Below, one piece after another: positions 60,825-64,000 of a stretch of DNA of 64,000 nucleotides. This DNA comes from SFTJ01 sp045613305. Its GTDB lineage: Bacteria; Bacteroidota; Bacteroidia; Bacteroidales; Muribaculaceae. The position numbers and the translations under genes are program-made. Location: NCBI GenBank assembly GCA_045613305.1, contig JAZLAU010000026.1, forward strand, positions 51,283-115,282. The letters run 5' to 3'. Position 1 is the stretch's first letter. Every line of letters begins with the position of its first letter. The notes beneath the pieces are model-generated. The model ran no database searches. It had not been told where the DNA came from and worked only from the letters and a program-made list of their open reading frames with translations.

Positions 60825-61817
60825 ATGGCTATATTAGCATTTCAAAAACCCGACAATGTATTAATGTTGGAAGCCGACAACTTTTTCGGCAAATTCGAGT
60901 TCCGTCCATTGGAACCTGGTTATGGCGTTACTGTCGGAAATGCTCTTAGAAGAGTGCTTTTGAATTCTCTTGAAGGATTCGCTATCTCTTCTATCCGCAT
61001 CGACGGCGTAAAACATGAATTTGCTACTATCCCTGGCGTTAAGGAAGATGTTACTAACATCATTCTTAACCTTAAAAAGGTGCGCTTGAAGCAAATAGTA
61101 GAAGATGCTGAATTTGAGAAGGCTACAGTTAAAGTTTCGGGTCAGGATGTGTTTAGAGCCAGTGACATTAGCAAAATGCTAACAGGTTTCGAAGTTTTGA
61201 ATCCTGATCTAGTGATTTGTCATTTGGATCCAAGCGCAAGTTTCCAAATCGAACTTACTATTAATAAGGGTCGTGGCTATGTTCCAGCTAACGAAAACGA
61301 AAATCCTAACGATGCTATCGACGTGATTGCTATCGACTCGATTTACACTCCTATTATTAATGTTAAGTATTACACTGAAAACTACCGCGTAGAACAGAAG
61401 ACTGACTACGAAAAACTTGTTATTGAAATTACAACAGATGGATCTATCCTTCCAAAGGACGCTCTTAAAGAAGCTGCTAAGATATTGATTCACCACTTCC
61501 TATTGTTCTCTGACGATAAGATTTCTCTTGATGTCGCTGAATCAGAAGGCAATGAAGAATTCGATGAAGAAGTATTGCACATGCGTCAACTTCTTAAGAC
61601 CAAGCTTGTTGATATGGACCTTTCAGTACGTGCGCTTAACTGCTTGAAGTCGGCTGAAGTTGAAACTCTTGGTGAGTTGGTTCGCTACAACAAGACTGAC
61701 CTTCTTAAGTTCCGTAACTTCGGTAAGAAGTCTCTAACCGAACTTGACCAATTGTTGGCCGACCTTAAGTTGTCGTTTGGTATGGATATTACAAAGTATA
61801 AATTAGATAAAGAGTAA
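60825..61817 (+). CDS. rpoA: DNA-directed RNA polymerase alpha subunit
   Basis: A 330-residue subunit. The N-terminal dimerisation domain contains FEFRPLEPGYGVTVGNALRRVLLNSLEGFAI, and the C-terminal domain (about 250-320) has ALNCLKSAEVETLGELVRYNKTDLLKFRNFGKKSLTELDQLL for UP-element and activator contact. Confidence 0.98.
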   Translation: MAILAFQKPDNVLMLEADNFFGKFEFRPLEPGYGVTVGNALRRVLLNSLEGFAISSIRIDGVKHEFATIPGVKEDVTNIILNLKKVRLKQIVEDAEFEKATVKVSGQDVFRASDISKMLTGFEVLNPDLVICHLDPSASFQIELTINKGRGYVPANENENPNDAIDVIAIDSIYTPIINVKYYTENYRVEQKTDYEKLVIEITTDGSILPKDALKEAAKILIHHFLLFSDDKISLDVAESEGNEEFDEEVLHMRQLLKTKLVDMDLSVRALNCLKSAEVETLGELVRYNKTDLLKFRNFGKKSLTELDQLLADLKLSFGMDITKYKLDKE

Positions 61818-61823
61818 TTAACG

Positions 61824-62297
61824 ATGAGACACAATAAAAAATTCAATCACCTAGGCCGTAAAAAAGCGCATCGCGATGCTCTTTTGGCTAACATGACAAT
61901 TTCTCTTATTGAACACAAGAGAATTTTCACTACTTTGGCTAAGGCAAAGGCATTGAGAATCTACGCTGAGCCAATCATCAACCGCGCTAAGACTGACGAT
62001 ACTCCAAACCGTCGCGTGGTATTCAGCTACCTACAAAACAATGCCGCTGTTAACGAGTTGTTCAACAACATCGCTAAGAAGATTGCTGACCGTCCAGGTG
62101 GATACACTCGTATCCTTAAGACTGGCAACCGTCTTGGTGACAATGCTAAGACTTGCTTCATTGAACTTGTTGACTACAACGAAAATATGCTTAAGGAAAA
62201 GGCTGGCAAGAAGGCTAAAGCTACTCGCCGTAGCCGCAAAGCTGCTCCTAAGGCTGAAGTTGAAGCTCCAAAGGCTGAAGAAACAGCAGCTGAATAA
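61824..62297 (+). CDS. rplQ: 50S ribosomal protein L17
   Basis: A 157-residue protein: RHNKKFNHLGRKKAHRDALLANM at the start, then the usual core. It has a Lys/Ala/Glu-rich C-terminal extension of about 30 residues beyond the E. coli length, common in Bacteroidetes. It is the last gene of the cluster. Confidence 0.97.
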   Translation: MRHNKKFNHLGRKKAHRDALLANMTISLIEHKRIFTTLAKAKALRIYAEPIINRAKTDDTPNRRVVFSYLQNNAAVNELFNNIAKKIADRPGGYTRILKTGNRLGDNAKTCFIELVDYNENMLKEKAGKKAKATRRSRKAAPKAEVEAPKAEETAAE

Positions 62298-62326
62298 AAG
62301 AACAATTCTTTTAAACAGTATATTTT

Positions 62327-62358
62327 TAAAAAGGTCAATCCTTCGGGTTGACCTTTTT
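62327..62358 (+). terminator. Terminator of the ribosomal supercluster
   Basis: A 14-bp stem (AAAAAGGTCAATCC with its partner, one G-U pair) around a TTC loop ends in six T residues. Confidence 0.94.
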
Positions 62359-62560
62359 TGTGTCTATAGTGTCCCGTCAATAAATAGCGTTGCGGAAATA
62401 TGCTATTTTGAGGGGCGAACGGCTAAATGTTTGTGATACAGATGTGTACGATTGACAGACGATGCAATTTAATGTCGAAATAATGTCACAAGTTTAAACT
62501 GGCGCAAACGCAAACTCTAAACGATAACTTTAATGCTGCAAATGCGGCCGATGGATATCA

Positions 62561-62591
62561 AAAAAAGGACAGACTCGCGAGCCTGTCCTTT
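62561..62591 (-). terminator. Terminator of the DUF1460 gene
   Basis: AAAGGACAG and CTGTCCTTT pair (9 bp) around a self-complementary ACTCGCGAGC loop; read on the minus strand the stem is followed by a T run. Confidence 0.85.
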
Positions 62592-62612
62592 GAAACTTAT
62601 GCTGATTGGTAA

Positions 62613-63476
62613 TTATTCAACCATTCTGAAAATTCTGATGCCTATGGCGTTCTTGCTGCGGCGAAGATATTCGGCAAGGTCTTCTTCTTCGATTTGCACT
62701 TTTTTTCCAGCCGATGAAGCGTTAAGCAAATAGGGGATACCGTCTTTTTTTGTGATTACTCCCATATGTTGCACGTCAAGGCCTTTTATTTTTGTCACAA
62801 TTGCCACAAAATCGCCTTCTTTTAAGTGAGATTTTATCTTATTGATATTGTTCCATTCCACTTTCAAAAATGGGAAACGGTGGTTACGATAACCGATTTC
62901 GTTGCTTTTTATGGTAGCAAAAGTTTCATCGTCGGCCAACGAAGGGTATTTGTCTCGGTTTTTGCTCATGAAATCAATGTTTTTAACATTGTATTTAGCT
63001 CCCGGAATGTTTTGAGTCACCTCCTTAAGGTTGCCTCTATAAGCGTTGTCTATAATCCAGTCGCTTATGTAGTGCAGGCGTGAAGCATAACCCTTTATTA
63101 TGCCGTTGCGATATCTTATCGATTCCAAGTGCTGAGCGTAGTCGCGCCAAGAATATCTGCCCGACAGGGTTGTGCGAGTGAGGGCATAAAGTGTTTCCAC
63201 AAAAGTGGTGCAGTCAAGCTGGTCGATGTTTATTGTCAACATTTCCTTTTCGCCCTCAAGCGTGTGAGCCACATATTCAGTGCCCATGAGCAGTTCGCAG
63301 TATTTCATCACGATGTCGTTTGCGTCGGTGAGACCGCTCGCTATGCCTTGCTTTAAGAGCTCATTAATTTTCAGCGTGTCGTTGGCGCAGTGAAATCTCA
63401 TTTGCTGCAAAGTGGCTGCTTCAGTCGAGATGGCGAGGCAGATAATTGTGCATAATGATAAAAAGAGTTTCTTCAT
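62613..63476 (-). CDS. DUF1460 (N-acetylmuramoyl-L-alanine amidase-like) exported protein
   Basis: A 287-residue exported protein (signal peptide cleaved near TEA-AT, residue 20) matching DUF1460, an NlpC/P60-like cysteine-hydrolase family. The catalytic pair is C89 in DQLDCTTFVE and H237 in VQHMGVI, with a polar residue near N252. A role in trimming or recycling muropeptides is likely by family; the exact bond is not certain. It is a single-gene unit with its own terminator and a near-consensus promoter. Confidence 0.87.
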   Translation of the reverse strand: MKKLFLSLCTIICLAISTEAATLQQMRFHCANDTLKINELLKQGIASGLTDANDIVMKYCELLMGTEYVAHTLEGEKEMLTINIDQLDCTTFVETLYALTRTTLSGRYSWRDYAQHLESIRYRNGIIKGYASRLHYISDWIIDNAYRGNLKEVTQNIPGAKYNVKNIDFMSKNRDKYPSLADDETFATIKSNEIGYRNHRFPFLKVEWNNINKIKSHLKEGDFVAIVTKIKGLDVQHMGVITKKDGIPYLLNASSAGKKVQIEEEDLAEYLRRSKNAIGIRIFRMVE

Positions 63477-63522
63477 AGTCTTTCTATAATTTATTATAAA
63501 TAGGTGTTTGTGCTTTTTTTTG

Positions 63523-63553
63523 CGAAGATACTACAAATCTTGAAAACTGCAAA
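63523..63553 (-). promoter_or_regulatory. Promoter of the DUF1460 gene
   Basis: Read on the minus strand: TTTG (63553-63550), 19 nt, TATCTTCG (63530-63523), one mismatch from TAnnTTTG. It is about 47 nt before the ATG. Confidence 0.65.
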
Positions 63554-63652
63554 CACCGTTTGCCATCTCGGCGCATATGGAGAGTTTAATTGCACTTTCT
63601 GCGAAATTTTGAAAAGAATATGAAAAATCACAAAAGAAATCTTAAAAAATAT

Positions 63653-63683
63653 TTTGCGGTATTGAATTTTTAGAGTAATTTTG
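63653..63683 (+). promoter_or_regulatory. Upstream promoter of the putative rRNA operon
   Basis: TTTG at 63653-63656, 19 nt, TAATTTTG at 63676-63683. Confidence 0.75.
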
Positions 63684-63764
63684 TACCCGCAAACGATAAA
63701 ACAGTCGCTCAAAGATGAAAATTTGAGAGCGGGCCAAAAAAACCAAAAAAAAGTTGATAAAAAA

Positions 63765-63797
63765 TTTGGTGGATTCGAAATATTTGTTTTAACTTTG
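63765..63797 (+). promoter_or_regulatory. Downstream promoter of the putative rRNA operon
   Basis: TTTG at 63765-63768, 21 nt, TAACTTTG at 63790-63797, 112-114 bp after the first promoter. It is preceded by A-tracts that resemble an UP-type element. Confidence 0.8.
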
Positions 63798-63799
63798 CA

Positions 63800-64000
63800 G
63801 AACCAATCGCCTCGTGAAAAATCGTGGGCGTTTTTTTACCGCCTTAGGTAAAAGAAAATAGATCTTTGAAATTATTGCGAAAGGAAACAACAACAGTGAG
63901 AGACAAGGAAAAGGTGAAGACCTGAGAACATTGTCCTCGTCACAATTTCCTAAAACGACAGGTAAACGAATAAATCAGGCGTCACCGGGCAGACACGGAG
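63800..64000 (+). promoter_or_regulatory. Probable rRNA operon leader
   Basis: Untranslated sequence after tandem promoters contains GATCTTTGAAA at 63861-63871, a boxA-like element found upstream of 16S genes in Bacteroidales. Purine-rich spacer with short self-complementary arms follows. A small CGCC/GGCG hairpin with a T7 run lies at 63808-63837. The 16S gene itself is not in the window, so the assignment rests on this leader alone. Confidence 0.55.

Larger units (their letters stand above)
62298..62612. other. 315-nt intergenic region after the ribosomal cluster
   Basis: It contains the cluster terminator (62327-62358) and the terminator of the minus-strand DUF1460 gene (62561-62591). A 7-bp inverted repeat AAATAGC/GCTATTT (62381-62407) lies between them. 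I see no gene and no convincing mobile-element end. Confidence 0.5.
63477..64000. other. 524-nt region without a coding gene at the window end
   Basis: The first part carries the DUF1460 promoter on the minus strand (63553-63523). The rest holds tandem plus-strand promoters and a long untranslated leader, described separately, that probably precede an rRNA operon. No protein-coding frame of note is seen. Confidence 0.55.

Noticed and set aside
62360..62560. Possible insertion-sequence remnant after rplQ
   Set aside because: No terminal inverted repeats, target duplication or transposase fragment could be identified; only a short AAATAGC/GCTATTT repeat is present.
1..64000. CRISPR array, prophage, toxin-antitoxin or defence island
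   Set aside because: No regularly spaced repeats, integrase, transposase, phage structural genes or known defence nucleases were found; gene content is core metabolism, envelope and translation.

Overview
The window is chromosomal DNA from a Bacteroidota bacterium, almost certainly order Bacteroidales (family not resolved; Muribaculaceae or Prevotellaceae would fit). The evidence is the recurrent promoter form TTTG-N19-21-TAnnTTTG, which is the Bacteroidetes primary-sigma consensus; families such as DUF4492 next to cydAB, DUF4292, DUF4369, DUF6576 and DUF1460; a type IX secretion C-terminal domain; RF2 and ribosomal proteins of Bacteroidetes type; and the near absence of Shine-Dalgarno sequences. 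I see no phage, insertion sequence, CRISPR array or conventional accessory island. It is mostly core genome.

Layout. 1-5.0 kb: two overlapping rhomboid proteases, an EEP-family membrane protein and an M3 zinc peptidase, closed by a strong terminator. 5.3-9.0 kb: a thioredoxin-like lipoprotein without active-site cysteines, a YitT transporter and a lipoprotein serine hydrolase with a structured leader. 9.0-10.6 kb: a self-contained tRNA-Ser(GCU) gene on the minus strand, then mltG and a DUF2007 protein. 10.7-15.6 kb: porin, Gate-domain membrane protein, PNGase F-type deglycosylase and a metallo-beta-lactamase fold hydrolase. 15.7-18.8 kb: cytochrome bd oxidase (DUF4492, cydA, cydB). 18.9-25.7 kb: a tight envelope operon (dut, TPR protein, DUF4292 lipoprotein, EnvC-like protein, GNAT/FemAB-like protein, flippase). 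25.8-30.0 kb: greA with a terminator-like leader, a HIT protein, an ArgE-like deacylase (minus) and an acyl-CoA ligase. 30.1-33.4 kb: two secreted family-43-type glycosidases on the minus strand, one fused to BspA-like leucine-rich repeats. 33.6-43.6 kb: asd, argB-prfB (minus), a CPA2 antiporter, anaerobic ribonucleotide reductase nrdD-nrdG, and a GlmU-like protein (minus).

44.0-62.3 kb is one uninterrupted co-directional ribosomal supercluster (str, S10, spc and alpha operons fused): rpsL to fusA, rpsJ to rpsQ, rplN to secY, map, infA, rpmJ, rpsM, rpsK, rpsD, rpoA, rplQ. It has one perfect promoter in front and a strong terminator behind. tuf and adk are absent, as is usual in this phylum. 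A DUF1460 amidase follows on the minus strand. The last 350 bases carry tandem promoters and a long leader that looks like the start of an rRNA operon, whose 16S gene would lie just outside the window.

No new multi-gene system is evident. The signals most worth following up are regulatory: four genes in the ribosomal cluster (rplW, rplE, rplF, map) carry strong Shine-Dalgarno motifs at exactly the same 8-nt spacing in a genome that otherwise does without them; structured leaders precede greA, rpsL, rpsH, the porin and the serine hydrolase; and a duplicated 14-mer precedes nrdD. Protein-level oddities are the cysteine-free thioredoxin fold, a putative GLPGLI-PNGase F fusion, a GH43-BspA-T9SS chimera, and an RF2 with an SPY tripeptide and no programmed frameshift.
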